DNA of 18,730 nucleotides from JBBIOI01 sp037443425 (GCA_037443425.1 JBBIOI010000067.1:1-18730), one strand, 5' to 3'; shown: positions 1 to 9,539, counted from the stretch's first letter. Translations and numbers: made by a program. The notes: generated by a model from the sequence alone, not told the origin.

Positions 1-3000
1 AAAACTACTTCTTCTCCAATGATTTTGTCTCTGACCCTTAGGGTTAGGGCACCACTTTCTAATCTTACCTCAGGTTTTGAATCAAGATCATACTGAATGA
101 ATTCTATCCCTTGTTTTCTCGCAAGGGTATAATACCTTTCCATTAATCCATAGGTTCTAATATCTCGATATAGGATAGTTATGTGAACATTTTGGTTCTT
201 TTCTTTTAACTTGAGACCATTTTTAATTGCTGATGAACAGCATATACGACTGCAATTTGGATGTTCCGAAGTTCGAGATCCAACACACTGTATCATGATT
301 ATATGATTGATTTTATTGATCATATCCCAGTTAGTGGCTATCTTATGCTCAAGCTCTTTCTGAGTCATAACCCTTTTGTCTTGACCATAAAGATATTCTA
401 AGGGGGTTCTTTCTTTTGCACCAACAGCAACAATGGTGATACCATGCTCATACTCTTTTTCAGTTCCGTTTGTTAATATGATAGATTTAAAATTTCCTAT
501 GTAGCCACTTATATCTTTTATTTCTGAATTTGTAAGGACCTCTATGTGGGGATTGTTCATAACAGCCTTTATTGTCTCGTTTAGCAATACCTGGGGATCA
601 TTTCCCTCAAGCGTGTTGAATATGTTTTTGAGGTTTCCACCCAGTTCCCTCTCTTTTTCAACAAGGATACAATCAAAACCCTGGTTTGCTAAACCAAGGG
701 CTGCGGTCATCCCTGAAAGGCCACCCCCAATTACCAGACCCTTTTTTATGATCTCTACCTGTGGTTCCTTTAATGGTTTTAAAAGGCGTGATTTTGCAAC
801 TGCCATCCTTAGAAGTTCTTTAGCCTTTTCTGTGGCTTCAACTGGCTGATGCATATGGACCCATGAACACTGATCGCGTATATTTGTCATTTCAAACAGG
901 TATTTATTTAATCCTACTTGACGGACTGTCTCCTGAAATAAGGGCTCATGCGTCCTTGGTGAACAGGAGGCAACAACAACACGGTTTAATTTATATTCTG
1001 TTATAGCCTTCTTGATCTTTTCTTGTGTGTCTTGCGAACATGTGTAGAGATTATCCTCTACATAGACAACCCCATCAAGTGAGCGTGCATAATCTCTTAC
1101 TTCAGGGACATTTACCACACCCCCAATATTTATTCCGCAGTGGCAAACAAAAACACCTATACGGGGCTCACTAAAATCAATTTCAATCTCTGGTGGATAG
1201 TCTCTCTTTCTGGTTAACGAACCACGAACATCTGAAAGTAGACTTGATGCCCGAGAAACCGAGGCGCTTGCCTGAGCAACAGTTTCAGGTATATCTTTGG
1301 GTCCCTGGAAGGCACCACATACAAAGATTCCGGGCCTGCTCGTATCAAGGGGTGAAAATTCCTTGGTTTTACAGAATCCATAGCTATCCAATTCCAGTCC
1401 AAGCCTCTGGGCAATATCCTTTGCCCCTCGAGATGGATTAAGGCCAACAGATAAAACCACCAGGTTAAACTCCTCTTCTCTATGTTTGCCTTCCGGATCG
1501 ATATAGGAAATTATAAGATCTTTTGTTTTTGGTTTTTCAGCAATGCGCGAGATCATTGACCTTATAAATCTTATTCCATATTCAGTTTTTGCCCTTTCGT
1601 AATAAATCTCAAAGTCTTTTCCATAGGCACGGATGTCCATATAGAAAATGGTTGTTTCAATCTCGGGAAGATGTTCCTTAGCTATTACTGCCTCTTTAAT
1701 AGCATACATACAGCATACAGAACTGCAGTATTCATTACCATCTCGACCTGTCATATCCCTTGAACCTGCACATTGTATCCAGGCAACCTTTTTTGGATGT
1801 TTTTTATCTGATGGTCTTAATAAATTTCCTTGAAATGGACCTGAGGCACTAAGTATGCGCTCAAATTGAATGCTTGTTATCACATTTGGAAAACGTCCAT
1901 ATCCATACGGGATCAATCGAGAGACATCGTATTCATCAAAACCGGGACTAAGGATAATCGAGCCAACATTGAATTTAATGATTTCGTCTTTCAACTGATG
2001 GTCAATTGCCCCTGCCTTGCAGAGTTTTACACACTCGAGACATTCGGAACAGATTCCACAATTAAGGCATCTTAAGGCCTCCTGTCTTGATAGATCTTCA
2101 CTTAGCCCCTGATTTACTTCTAAGAAATTTGATCTCCTTTCTTCTGGGGGAAGCTTAGGTGCGTACCTTCTTTTTTCCTTTGGTTGATTTTTATAGATAT
2201 CTTCAAAACGGGCTTTCTTTATGTTCAATCTTTCTCTACCCTCATAAAGATCTATCCCCCTGAGGAAACGGTCTATCGAGATAGCTGCCTCTTTACCATG
2301 TACAATAGCATCTATTGCAATAGATGGTCCGCTTACTGCATCACCTCCAGCGAAGACCCCCTTTTTCGAGGTCTCAAGGCTTATTGGATCGACCTTTATC
2401 GTTCCTTGAGGTGTTAGTTCAATATCGCTCGCTTTTATAAAAGAGAGATCAGGTATCTGACCGATAGCTGGGATGACAGTATCGACATCGATGTTAAATT
2501 CAGACCCTGCTATTGGTATTGGTCTTCTTCTTCCTGATTCATCAGGTTCACCCAAACTCATTCGTATGCATCTTAAAGAAGATATTTTCCCATTCTGGAT
2601 TATTATTTCTTGTGGTGCAGAAAGAAACTGAAACTTCACACCTTCCTCTTCTGCTTCCTTTATCTCTTCTAAATTTGCTGGCATCTCACTAAGTGAGCGA
2701 CGATAAACAATCGTTACCTCTTTTGCTCCCAATCTGAGGGCTGTCCTTGCAGAATCAATGGCTACATTTCCACCACCAATTACAGCAACTCGATTGCCTA
2801 TCTCAACCTTTTCTCCTAAATTCACTTTACGTAAGAAGATGACACCAGGGATTACATTTGGGTTTTCTTCTCCAGGTATATTCAATTTTTGATCTTTATG
2901 TGCACCAACTGCGATAAAGATTGCCTTATATCCCTTTTCGATTAAATCATTTATTGTTAGATCTTTTCCTATTGGTGAATTGGTTTTAATCTCTATCCCA

Positions 3001-3920
3001 AGGGATTTAATGATTTTTAATTCATCCTCAAGCACATCCTTTGGCAGACGATATGAAGGTATCCCTGTATAGAGCATACCTCCAATCACTGGAAGTGCTT
3101 CAAAGATTGTCACAGGGTAACCTCTAAGGGATAAGTAAGTAGCTGCTGTTAGTCCCGAAGGACCAGCTCCTATAATGGCAACCCTTTCCCCTTTTGGCTC
3201 ATCTTTTTCTGGTAAAAATCCTTCCCTAATATTGTCGGCCACAAATCTTTTGAGTGCACAGATTGAGACCGCTTCATCAAGTTCTTTTCGATTACATTCC
3301 TTCTCACATGGGTGGGGGCAGATACGACCAATGGTTCGTGGAAGTGGGAGATCTCTCCAGATTAGTGAAAGGGCCTCTCTGTATTTTCCTGCTCCAATAA
3401 GGGCAACATAGCCCTGGACATTAATATGTGCAGGGCAGGTAATAACACAGGGGGCTCGGTCTCCCTTTTCAATTGTGAATATATTTGGAAATGCCTGTGC
3501 ATAAGGTCTATAGATAGCCTTTCTATCAACAAGGTCTTCATCAAATTGATTCTTTACATTAACTGGACATGCCTGTGTACATTCTCCACAGCCTGTGCAT
3601 TTTAATGGATCGATATATCGAGACTTCTTTCTTACTGTGACCTCAAAGTTTCCTGGTTCTCCTTTAACATCTAAAATTTCTGTATAGGTAAGAGGCATAA
3701 TGTTGAGATGCCTACCTGCCTCGACAAGTTTTGGTGAAAGAATACACATTGAGCAGTCATTGGTCGGAAATGTTTTATCCAGCTGGGCCATCACTCCTCC
3801 GATGGCCGGGGAGGATTCAACAAGATAGACGAAATAGCCTGATTCGGCTAAATCGAGAGAGGCCTGAATGCCTCCAATGCCTCCACCCACAACTAATACA
3901 GCTCCAATCTTATCTTTCAT
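1..3920 (-). CDS. hdrA: Giant HdrA-like FAD oxidoreductase with internal GltD-like NAD(P)H module (partial, 3' end outside window)
   Basis: An open frame of 1306 codons runs from ATG 3920 off the left edge. Domains in order: HdrA FAD fold (GGGIGG, residues 12-17) with the Cys pair NDCSMC (54-59); one ferredoxin cluster CTGCGECTQACP (108-119); a GltD/NfnB-like module at about 152-560, with Cys 158, 162, 201, 205 and 209, an FAD site GAGPSG (251-256) and an NAD(P)H site GGGNVAIDSA (382-391) followed by YRRS; another Cys-rich segment (618-634); the rest of the first HdrA fold with QCAGSRD and YCSSVCC (716-737). A second HdrA module starts with CHCG (926-929) and CSPRTHEP, then an FAD site (1064-1070) and QCVGSR / NCSRICC. 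The C-terminus, probably with more ferredoxin clusters, is missing. Inference: a soluble flavoprotein taking electrons from NAD(P)H and passing them to HdrB/HdrC, encoded just upstream (28 bp from hdrB). Confidence 0.9.
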   Translation of the reverse strand, partial: MKDKIGAVLVVGGGIGGIQASLDLAESGYFVYLVESSPAIGGVMAQLDKTFPTNDCSMCILSPKLVEAGRHLNIMPLTYTEILDVKGEPGNFEVTVRKKSRYIDPLKCTGCGECTQACPVNVKNQFDEDLVDRKAIYRPYAQAFPNIFTIEKGDRAPCVITCPAHINVQGYVALIGAGKYREALSLIWRDLPLPRTIGRICPHPCEKECNRKELDEAVSICALKRFVADNIREGFLPEKDEPKGERVAIIGAGPSGLTAATYLSLRGYPVTIFEALPVIGGMLYTGIPSYRLPKDVLEDELKIIKSLGIEIKTNSPIGKDLTINDLIEKGYKAIFIAVGAHKDQKLNIPGEENPNVIPGVIFLRKVNLGEKVEIGNRVAVIGGGNVAIDSARTALRLGAKEVTIVYRRSLSEMPANLEEIKEAEEEGVKFQFLSAPQEIIIQNGKISSLRCIRMSLGEPDESGRRRPIPIAGSEFNIDVDTVIPAIGQIPDLSFIKASDIELTPQGTIKVDPISLETSKKGVFAGGDAVSGPSIAIDAIVHGKEAAISIDRFLRGIDLYEGRERLNIKKARFEDIYKNQPKEKRRYAPKLPPEERRSNFLEVNQGLSEDLSRQEALRCLNCGICSECLECVKLCKAGAIDHQLKDEIIKFNVGSIILSPGFDEYDVSRLIPYGYGRFPNVITSIQFERILSASGPFQGNLLRPSDKKHPKKVAWIQCAGSRDMTGRDGNEYCSSVCCMYAIKEAVIAKEHLPEIETTIFYMDIRAYGKDFEIYYERAKTEYGIRFIRSMISRIAEKPKTKDLIISYIDPEGKHREEEFNLVVLSVGLNPSRGAKDIAQRLGLELDSYGFCKTKEFSPLDTSRPGIFVCGAFQGPKDIPETVAQASASVSRASSLLSDVRGSLTRKRDYPPEIEIDFSEPRIGVFVCHCGINIGGVVNVPEVRDYARSLDGVVYVEDNLYTCSQDTQEKIKKAITEYKLNRVVVASCSPRTHEPLFQETVRQVGLNKYLFEMTNIRDQCSWVHMHQPVEATEKAKELLRMAVAKSRLLKPLKEPQVEIIKKGLVIGGGLSGMTAALGLANQGFDCILVEKERELGGNLKNIFNTLEGNDPQVLLNETIKAVMNNPHIEVLTNSEIKDISGYIGNFKSIILTNGTEKEYEHGITIVAVGAKERTPLEYLYGQDKRVMTQKELEHKIATNWDMINKINHIIMIQCVGSRTSEHPNCSRICCSSAIKNGLKLKEKNQNVHITILYRDIRTYGLMERYYTLARKQGIEFIQYDLDSKPEVRLESGALTLRVRDKIIGEEVV

Positions 3921-3948
3921 TTTTCACCCTTAGAATTGCTAAGAAATT

Positions 3949-4800
3949 CTATAAGAGTCCTTTAGCACTTAATACCTTAATGGGATCAGTTAAATGATGT
4001 CCCAACCACTTCTTTACATCTTTATGTCCAATGGCCAACCCAATAAGTTCTGTAAAATAGATTATAGGGATTTCAAAATGGTCACCCACCTCTTTTCCTA
4101 TTTCATCCTGTCTTGTATCAAGATTTGCTTGACACATTGGGCAGCCTGTTACAATGCAGTCGGCCTCAGCCTCTTTTGCCATTGAGAGAATTCTTCCGCT
4201 TAGTTTTCTTACTATATCTGTACGTGTTAAAACAAGGCTTGCACCACAGCAGTCTGTCTTATATGACCATTGTATGGGTTCTGCACCAAGGATTGACATA
4301 AGGTGATCCATGTGTAGAGGATTCTCATAAAGCTTTATCCCAGTAAGATCAGGTGGTCTAACCGTAAGACAACCATAATAACAGACAACCCTTAACCCCC
4401 TTAGGGGTTTAGATATCCTTGCTTTTAGCTCTTCAATAAGGGTGTCTTCACAAAAAAAGTCAAGAGAGTATTTAATAGGGACTTCTCCTTTATAAGGGAA
4501 TTTAGATTTTTCAGGATGTTCCTTTACCTCTTTTTCTGCTACCTTAAAACGGTTATAGCATGCTACACAAGGAACAAGAAGTTCCCGTTTTTCCTTCTCT
4601 GCTATTGAGAGATTCCTTGAGGCGAGATTGATAGCCAGTTGCTCATCTGTTGAATGGGCAGATGAGGCGCCGCAACATGTCCAGTCTTCAAGCTCTCGTA
4701 GCTTAATCCCAAGGATTTCGGCTACACCCCTTAAAGAGTCATCGTATTCTTTTGCAGTTCCGTGAAGAGAGCATCCAGGATAGTAGGAAACCTCTTTCAC
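3949..4800 (-). CDS. hdrB: HdrB-like heterodisulfide reductase subunit B, two CCG domains
   Basis: 283 residues, close to the usual HdrB length. Both cysteine-rich CCG domains are complete: Cys10, Cys42-Cys43, Cys78 and Cys81 in the first, and Cys144, Cys184-Cys185, Cys220 and Cys223 in the second. In methanogen HdrB these hold two non-cubane [4Fe-4S] clusters that cleave the CoM-S-S-CoB disulfide. A bacterium lacking those thiols must use HdrB for another acceptor or as an electron relay, so the substrate here is unknown. The start is GTG at 4800, overlapping the hdrC stop as GTGA, which points to translational coupling. No membrane segment is evident, so it is expected to be cytoplasmic in complex with HdrC and the giant HdrA. 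Confidence 0.92.
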   Translation of the reverse strand: MKEVSYYPGCSLHGTAKEYDDSLRGVAEILGIKLRELEDWTCCGASSAHSTDEQLAINLASRNLSIAEKEKRELLVPCVACYNRFKVAEKEVKEHPEKSKFPYKGEVPIKYSLDFFCEDTLIEELKARISKPLRGLRVVCYYGCLTVRPPDLTGIKLYENPLHMDHLMSILGAEPIQWSYKTDCCGASLVLTRTDIVRKLSGRILSMAKEAEADCIVTGCPMCQANLDTRQDEIGKEVGDHFEIPIIYFTELIGLAIGHKDVKKWLGHHLTDPIKVLSAKGLL

Positions 4801-5336
4801 CTTTCTTCCCCTTTCTCAAATGAGTTAAATATTTCTTTAATGTCCTTTCCGCCTCCAAACTTAGATGGAAAGAGTTTAATCTTTCCCTTTTTATACATCT
4901 TCCAGCCTAAACCTGCATCTTTAAAAAAGTCTTTAGTCTTAGATTTGAATTGAAAGAGAAGGCTTAGCTCATGTATACGGCCTTTTGATTTGATGTTATT
5001 AAGAAATACAGAATGAAAGATTGGAATCTCTTTTTCTCCGGGATTAATGCCCGTACGAAGAGCCATATTTCTTAAAGTATCCATTATCTTTGCAATATCA
5101 ATATTATTGGGGCAACGGACGCTACAGGTATAACAAGATGCACAGAGCCATATCGTCTTTGATCCCAATACCTTCTCTCTATGGCCATACTGGATATGGC
5201 GCAAGATCTGGTTTGGAAGGATATCCATTGCATAGGCAACTGGACAGCCTGCCGAACATTTCTGACATTGATAACATGCCTGAATCATCTGGCCAGATGC
5301 CTGAATAACTTCTGAAAGAAATGTGTCTTTATTCAT
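4797..5336 (-). CDS. hdrC: HdrC-like heterodisulfide reductase subunit C, 2x[4Fe-4S]
   Basis: 179 residues with two CxxCxxCxxxCP ferredoxin motifs: Cys21/24/27/31 and Cys65/68/71/75. This spacing and size match HdrC, the wire between HdrA flavin and HdrB. The rest is a helical, lysine-rich tail ending near residue 179. No transmembrane segments are visible, so it is the soluble HdrC type and not the membrane HdrE/DsrM-linked kind. The ATG at 5336 follows a purine-rich stretch (GGAAGAGG) that begins at the TAG stop of the preceding kinase gene, 13 bp upstream. It overlaps hdrB by 3 bases. The order hdrC-hdrB-hdrA supports one stoichiometric complex. Confidence 0.92.
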   Translation of the reverse strand: MNKDTFLSEVIQASGQMIQACYQCQKCSAGCPVAYAMDILPNQILRHIQYGHREKVLGSKTIWLCASCYTCSVRCPNNIDIAKIMDTLRNMALRTGINPGEKEIPIFHSVFLNNIKSKGRIHELSLLFQFKSKTKDFFKDAGLGWKMYKKGKIKLFPSKFGGGKDIKEIFNSFEKGEER

Positions 5337-5349
5337 ATCTTACCTCTTC

Positions 5350-7668
5350 CTATTGAATGGACTGTTGGTCTTCGAAAATTGTTTGTGCCTGCTGATAGAA
5401 TGGAAGTTCAATGGTAAAGGTTGTTCCCTCTCCAACTTTACTTTTTACACTTATTCTGCCTCCATGTTCCTCAATTATTCCATAAGAGGTAGCTAATCCA
5501 AGGCCTGTGCCCTTTCCAACATCTTTTGTAGTGAAGAAGGGTTCGAATATCCGGTTTAGATTTTCCTCAGGAATACCTTCACCTGTATCTGTAAATTCTA
5601 TTAATACGCTATTTCGGTCTGGTGCTACCGATGTTGTAATTGTAAGTGTTCCACTTCCATGCATTGCCTCTGCAGCATTGACAATTATATTCATAAAGAC
5701 TTGCTTTAACTGGCCTGCATTTCCATATACAAGAGGCAGATTTGGGTCAAGGTTTTTAACAATCTCAATATTATGGAAAAGTGCTTGGTTTACCAGAAAG
5801 AATAGACCATCATTGATCGCACGATTAATGTCTGTTGGTTCTTTTTTAGGTTCTGTTTGCCGGGCAAATTCGAGAAGACTTTTTACAATCTCCTTACACC
5901 TGCTTGCCTCCTGCACAATCTTTTCCAAATCTGACCTTTTAGGATCATCTGGCGGGAGGTCTTCCATTAAGAGGCTTGAGTAAATTAGTATCCCTGCAAG
6001 CGGATTGTTTATCTCGTGGGCAATGCCAGCTGCTAACTTTCCAAGGGAAGCCATCTTTTCAGAGCTTACAAGCTGTAGATGGGTTTCCTGCAATTTCTTT
6101 TCCATGGCTAAACGAGGTCTTAAGTCTGTAAATATGCCAACACTTGCAATCTCTTTTCCCTCACTGTCATAGATCAATGAGGCTGAAAGCTGTATTGGGA
6201 TCTCCTCTCCATATTTATTTACTACATTGAATTGGGTTGGTAAAAGCTTTCCAACACCTCCATAATCGGGGCTTCGAAGCCTTCTCATAACCTCCTTAGC
6301 CACCCCAGGTGGATAGATTTGTGTAATATGGATCTTTCCTATCACCTCCTCTGCTCGGTAGCCTGTAAGGGTTTCTGCCCCTTTATTAAAAATGATGATA
6401 TTACCTTTCATATCAGCTGCAATAATTCCATCCACTGAACTTTCAATAAGATTCATGAAAAACTCATTGGCCTCTCTCAGTTCATCCTCAATCTTTTTTC
6501 TCTCTGTTATATCCAAGTTAATTCCTTGATATCCTATAATTTCACCTTTTTGATTTAAAATTGGATGACCTGTTAATAAAACCGTGATTCTCTCACCATT
6601 TTTTTTCTTAAATTGAACCTCCATGTCCTTTACATATCCATATTTTTCTATCTTTTCCTGGAATATCTTTCGATCCTCTGGATTCACATATAGATCACGT
6701 GAAATATCAATATTTAGAAATTCCTCCTTGGATGAATATCCAAGCATGTCCAGCAGTGCCTGATTGCAGTCAAGGAACTTTCCTTCTTTGGAACTTATAA
6801 ATAACCCATGCCTTACACGCTCAAATAGAATCCTGAGTTTTTCTTCTGATTCGCGTAACTCTCTCTCAATTTTTTTACGGGAACTAATGTCGCGGATATA
6901 GGCATAGGTTTTTAGGTCTCCACTTTCTGACCTCGATGATGCAATACAGATTTCTGTATCCTTGGATTGACCATCAGGGGTAAGAATCGTCATCTCAGTA
7001 CAGAATTTTTCACCTATTCCTGCCCCTCGTTTTACAGTTCCTTCAAGAAATTCTTTATCTTTCTTTCCAATAACTGAAAAGAAATTTCTTCCAATCAATT
7101 CTTCTTTAGGAATCCCAGTAATCTCAGTGGCCATTTGATTACAAAATATTATCTTGAATTCTTGATCGAAAACAAATATTCCATCATCTCCCATCTCCGC
7201 GATCTTTTCAAACTGTTTGGTAGCCTCTTTATATTTTTCCCACATTAATTTTGTCTCTGTTATATCTCTTAAAAAGGCAATATAAAAGTTTTCTCTTCGA
7301 CCATTTTGGGGGATTTTTATAAGATTTAGAGATAGCTCAACATCTTTTATCTCGCCTGAAGAGGTTATAAGCTTGGTTTCACGTTTTATATTTTTCTCTC
7401 TCTGTTTAAGATTGGATTTTAAATCCTCGAAAAAAGGTGTATCCATTTTTGGAAAGAGTGAAATAAGACTCTTCTTAAGCAAATCCTTTCGGGAATATCC
7501 TGTTATATGTTGGGCCATTTGATTTGCATATTCAATATTAAGGTCTTTATCGAATACAATGATCCCATCATTTCCCCATTCAGTTATAGATTGAAAAAGT
7601 TTACCGGCCACTGTTTTTTTACTTAAAAGATGGGATTTATTTCTATTAGATCTTTTTTTAATTCCCAT
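5350..7668 (-). CDS. Soluble multi-PAS sensor histidine kinase
   Basis: 772 residues. Four PAS units lie in tandem at about 25-145, 153-270, 276-395 and 402-520; the first two share a WGNDGI/MGDDGI-VFD opening, suggesting internal duplication. A HisKA domain follows with phospho-acceptor His551 (GIAHEINNP), then an HATPase domain: N box near 656-669, G1 DTGEGIP (694-700), F box about 707-712 and G2 GKGTGLGL (718-725). No hydrophobic membrane segment is present, so it senses an internal signal, plausibly redox, ligand or oxygen through PAS. No heme or flavin ligand can be assigned from sequence. No receiver domain or response regulator is in the window. It starts 62 bp after the second metF with a poor ribosome site; a TATAAT hexamer overlaps the metF stop but lacks a good -35. 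It ends 13 bp before hdrC, so it is co-transcribed with the Hdr genes. Confidence 0.93.
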   Translation of the reverse strand: MGIKKRSNRNKSHLLSKKTVAGKLFQSITEWGNDGIIVFDKDLNIEYANQMAQHITGYSRKDLLKKSLISLFPKMDTPFFEDLKSNLKQREKNIKRETKLITSSGEIKDVELSLNLIKIPQNGRRENFYIAFLRDITETKLMWEKYKEATKQFEKIAEMGDDGIFVFDQEFKIIFCNQMATEITGIPKEELIGRNFFSVIGKKDKEFLEGTVKRGAGIGEKFCTEMTILTPDGQSKDTEICIASSRSESGDLKTYAYIRDISSRKKIERELRESEEKLRILFERVRHGLFISSKEGKFLDCNQALLDMLGYSSKEEFLNIDISRDLYVNPEDRKIFQEKIEKYGYVKDMEVQFKKKNGERITVLLTGHPILNQKGEIIGYQGINLDITERKKIEDELREANEFFMNLIESSVDGIIAADMKGNIIIFNKGAETLTGYRAEEVIGKIHITQIYPPGVAKEVMRRLRSPDYGGVGKLLPTQFNVVNKYGEEIPIQLSASLIYDSEGKEIASVGIFTDLRPRLAMEKKLQETHLQLVSSEKMASLGKLAAGIAHEINNPLAGILIYSSLLMEDLPPDDPKRSDLEKIVQEASRCKEIVKSLLEFARQTEPKKEPTDINRAINDGLFFLVNQALFHNIEIVKNLDPNLPLVYGNAGQLKQVFMNIIVNAAEAMHGSGTLTITTSVAPDRNSVLIEFTDTGEGIPEENLNRIFEPFFTTKDVGKGTGLGLATSYGIIEEHGGRISVKSKVGEGTTFTIELPFYQQAQTIFEDQQSIQ

Positions 7669-7730
7669 AAAAATATTTATAACTTTAGCCCATCCTCTCG
7701 AGATTAATAACGGAGATATTTTTATTTAAA

Positions 7731-8603
7731 TTATAGCCCAACATAATCGAGAAGAACAGGGATAAGGGTTTCCCAACCTATGGGAATAATGTTTATGCCT
7801 TGGCAAAAGGGTTTTATTTCTTTAATCAAATCTCCTGCAATCTCAACACTTACTTTCTGCCTGTCAGGTGCTTTCATCAATCTATCAATGATAGAATCAG
7901 GAATGAATGTACCTTCGACATGTTTATTCATGTATCGAGCCATTCCAGCAGATTTGAGAAGTGTAATCCCTGCGATTATAGGTACTTTAAAATGTGATGT
8001 CCTTTTTATAAAATTCTCAAGGAGGCTTGGTTCATATATAGATTTGGTGAAAAAATAATCTACACCCAATCTTATCTTTTTCTCCATATCCATTATTTCA
8101 AGGTCTAAGACATGACCTTTGACAGTGGCATTAACTTCAGCCCCAACAAAAAATTGAGGCCTTCCTTGCAGGTCGTTTCCCATGAGGTCGTAACCTTCCT
8201 GGAGTTTCTTTACTGCATTTAATAGACCCATTACATCAAGGTCAAAAACAGGCTTTGCCTCGAAATGATCCCCAATCGATGGTGGATCGCCTTGAAGGAC
8301 AAGTATATTTTTTAAACCAAGCGCTGAGGCATTAAGTAAATCTGATTGGAGGGCTAAACGATTTCTGTGACTACAAGAGATGTTAAAGATTACCTCCATC
8401 CCCCTCTCTTTTAACAGGGTACATACTGATAGAGAACCTAATCTCATTATAGAATTTTGAAGATCAGGTATATTGAATGCATCAACACGGCCTTTAAGAC
8501 GCTGTGAATTTTCATAAACCTCATTTAGGTCTATACCTTTTGGGGGCTGAAGCTCGGCAATTACAACAAACCTTCCTGCCTCTAAGTTTTCTTTTAATGG
8601 CAT
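7731..8603 (-). CDS. metF: Second MetF-like methylenetetrahydrofolate reductase paralogue (divergent)
   Basis: 290 residues of the flavin-dependent methylenetetrahydrofolate reductase barrel. Landmarks are AELQPPKG with Glu17 (equivalent to E. coli MetF Glu28) and QGDPPSIGD with Asp106 (equivalent to Asp120). The folate-contacting Gln in the TQ motif (E. coli Gln183) is replaced: the sequence reads FFTKSIYE with Lys187. Its upstream neighbour keeps the Gln, so this copy may bind another pterin, act in reverse or have a structural role. The ATG at 8603 is preceded by AGAGGAG, and the TAG stop of the upstream metF lies inside that ribosome site, so the two are translationally coupled. Pairwise similarity to the neighbour (SDxxxASALGLKNIL, GxxMARYMxKxVxG) shows a tandem duplication that has diverged strongly. 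Confidence 0.85.
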   Translation of the reverse strand: MPLKENLEAGRFVVIAELQPPKGIDLNEVYENSQRLKGRVDAFNIPDLQNSIMRLGSLSVCTLLKERGMEVIFNISCSHRNRLALQSDLLNASALGLKNILVLQGDPPSIGDHFEAKPVFDLDVMGLLNAVKKLQEGYDLMGNDLQGRPQFFVGAEVNATVKGHVLDLEIMDMEKKIRLGVDYFFTKSIYEPSLLENFIKRTSHFKVPIIAGITLLKSAGMARYMNKHVEGTFIPDSIIDRLMKAPDRQKVSVEIAGDLIKEIKPFCQGINIIPIGWETLIPVLLDYVGL

Positions 8604-8615
8604 GGATTTTCTCCT

Positions 8616-9539
8616 CTATTCAATCTTTGGTCTGGGCAATAAACCAGCCATCTCTGTTATTTGCCCGACCATCTGTTCCCATTCGATTGCCATAATATGT
8701 ACCCCATGGACGCCTTCGATCTCTTTTAGTTCCTGGATCTGTTCAACACATAGTTTAATTCCTTCTTCTGAGGGTTTCTTTGCTTTTACTATCCTATCTA
8801 TAATTTCTTCTGGTATAATAATACCAGATACATTTTTTGCCATATATCGAGCCATACCTCCAGATTTTAGAGGGGTTACACCTGCAAGGATGTGCACCTT
8901 CTCATGAAGGCCTCGATCTCTGACCATCTTCATCCATTCTTTAAATCGTTTCATGTCATAAATGCACTGAGTTTGTATAAAATCTACTCCTGCCCTTATC
9001 TTTTTTGCTAATCTTATTACCCTGAATTCAAATGGATCGGCAAATGGATTTTCAGCTGCTCCTATAAACATCTTTATTTGACCTTCTATCTTTTCCTCCC
9101 CGCCCAATAAAGTGCCATTATCCCTCATCGTCTTTACACAATCAATCAATTGTATTGAGTCAAGATCATGGACATTCTTTGAATCTACCTGATTGCCAAA
9201 TGTGTGGTGGTCACCTGTAAGACATAAAATATTTTTTATTCCAAGTGCTGTTGCTCCGAATATGTCACTCTGTATTGCTATCCGATTTCGATCACGTGTG
9301 GTCATCTGCATCACAGGTTCAAGCCCCATTTGAATAAGCAATGCCGATGTTGCAATACTTGACATACGTACAATAGCAGTCTGATTATCTGTTACATTTA
9401 TGGCATCAACATAACCTCTAAGTAAATCTGCCTTTCTTTTAACGACGCTAACATCATTTCCTTTTGGAGGGCCAAGCTCCCCAGTTACTGCAAAAATACC
9501 TTTTGATAATATCTTTTCAAGATTACTACCTGCCTTCAT
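8616..9539 (-). CDS. metF: Methylenetetrahydrofolate reductase, MetF catalytic subunit
   Basis: 307 residues. It reduces 5,10-methylene-tetrahydrofolate to 5-methyl-tetrahydrofolate in the methyl branch of the Wood-Ljungdahl pathway. Family residues are present: Glu21 in TGELGPPKG, Asp110 in LTGDHHTFG and Gln191 in QTQCIYD, matching E. coli Glu28, Asp120 and Gln183. The stretch NVTDNQTAIVRMSS (48-61) is typical of the acetogen-type MetF that pairs with MetV. The ATG at 9539 overlaps the metV stop as ATGA, with GGGAGG about 10 bases upstream, indicating coupled synthesis of a MetVF heterodimer. It is short because the electron-entry function is supplied by MetV and the Hdr/MvhD proteins. Confidence 0.92.
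   Translation of the reverse strand: MKAGSNLEKILSKGIFAVTGELGPPKGNDVSVVKRKADLLRGYVDAINVTDNQTAIVRMSSIATSALLIQMGLEPVMQMTTRDRNRIAIQSDIFGATALGIKNILCLTGDHHTFGNQVDSKNVHDLDSIQLIDCVKTMRDNGTLLGGEEKIEGQIKMFIGAAENPFADPFEFRVIRLAKKIRAGVDFIQTQCIYDMKRFKEWMKMVRDRGLHEKVHILAGVTPLKSGGMARYMAKNVSGIIIPEEIIDRIVKAKKPSEEGIKLCVEQIQELKEIEGVHGVHIMAIEWEQMVGQITEMAGLLPRPKIE

Noticed and set aside
544..3997. Several plus-strand frames of 60-100 codons opposite the giant HdrA
   Set aside because: All are antisense to a continuous 1306-codon frame with conserved motifs throughout; none has a plausible product.
5507..5983. Open frame on the plus strand opposite the histidine kinase
   Set aside because: It lies fully antisense to the strongly conserved kinase domain and shows no family motif.
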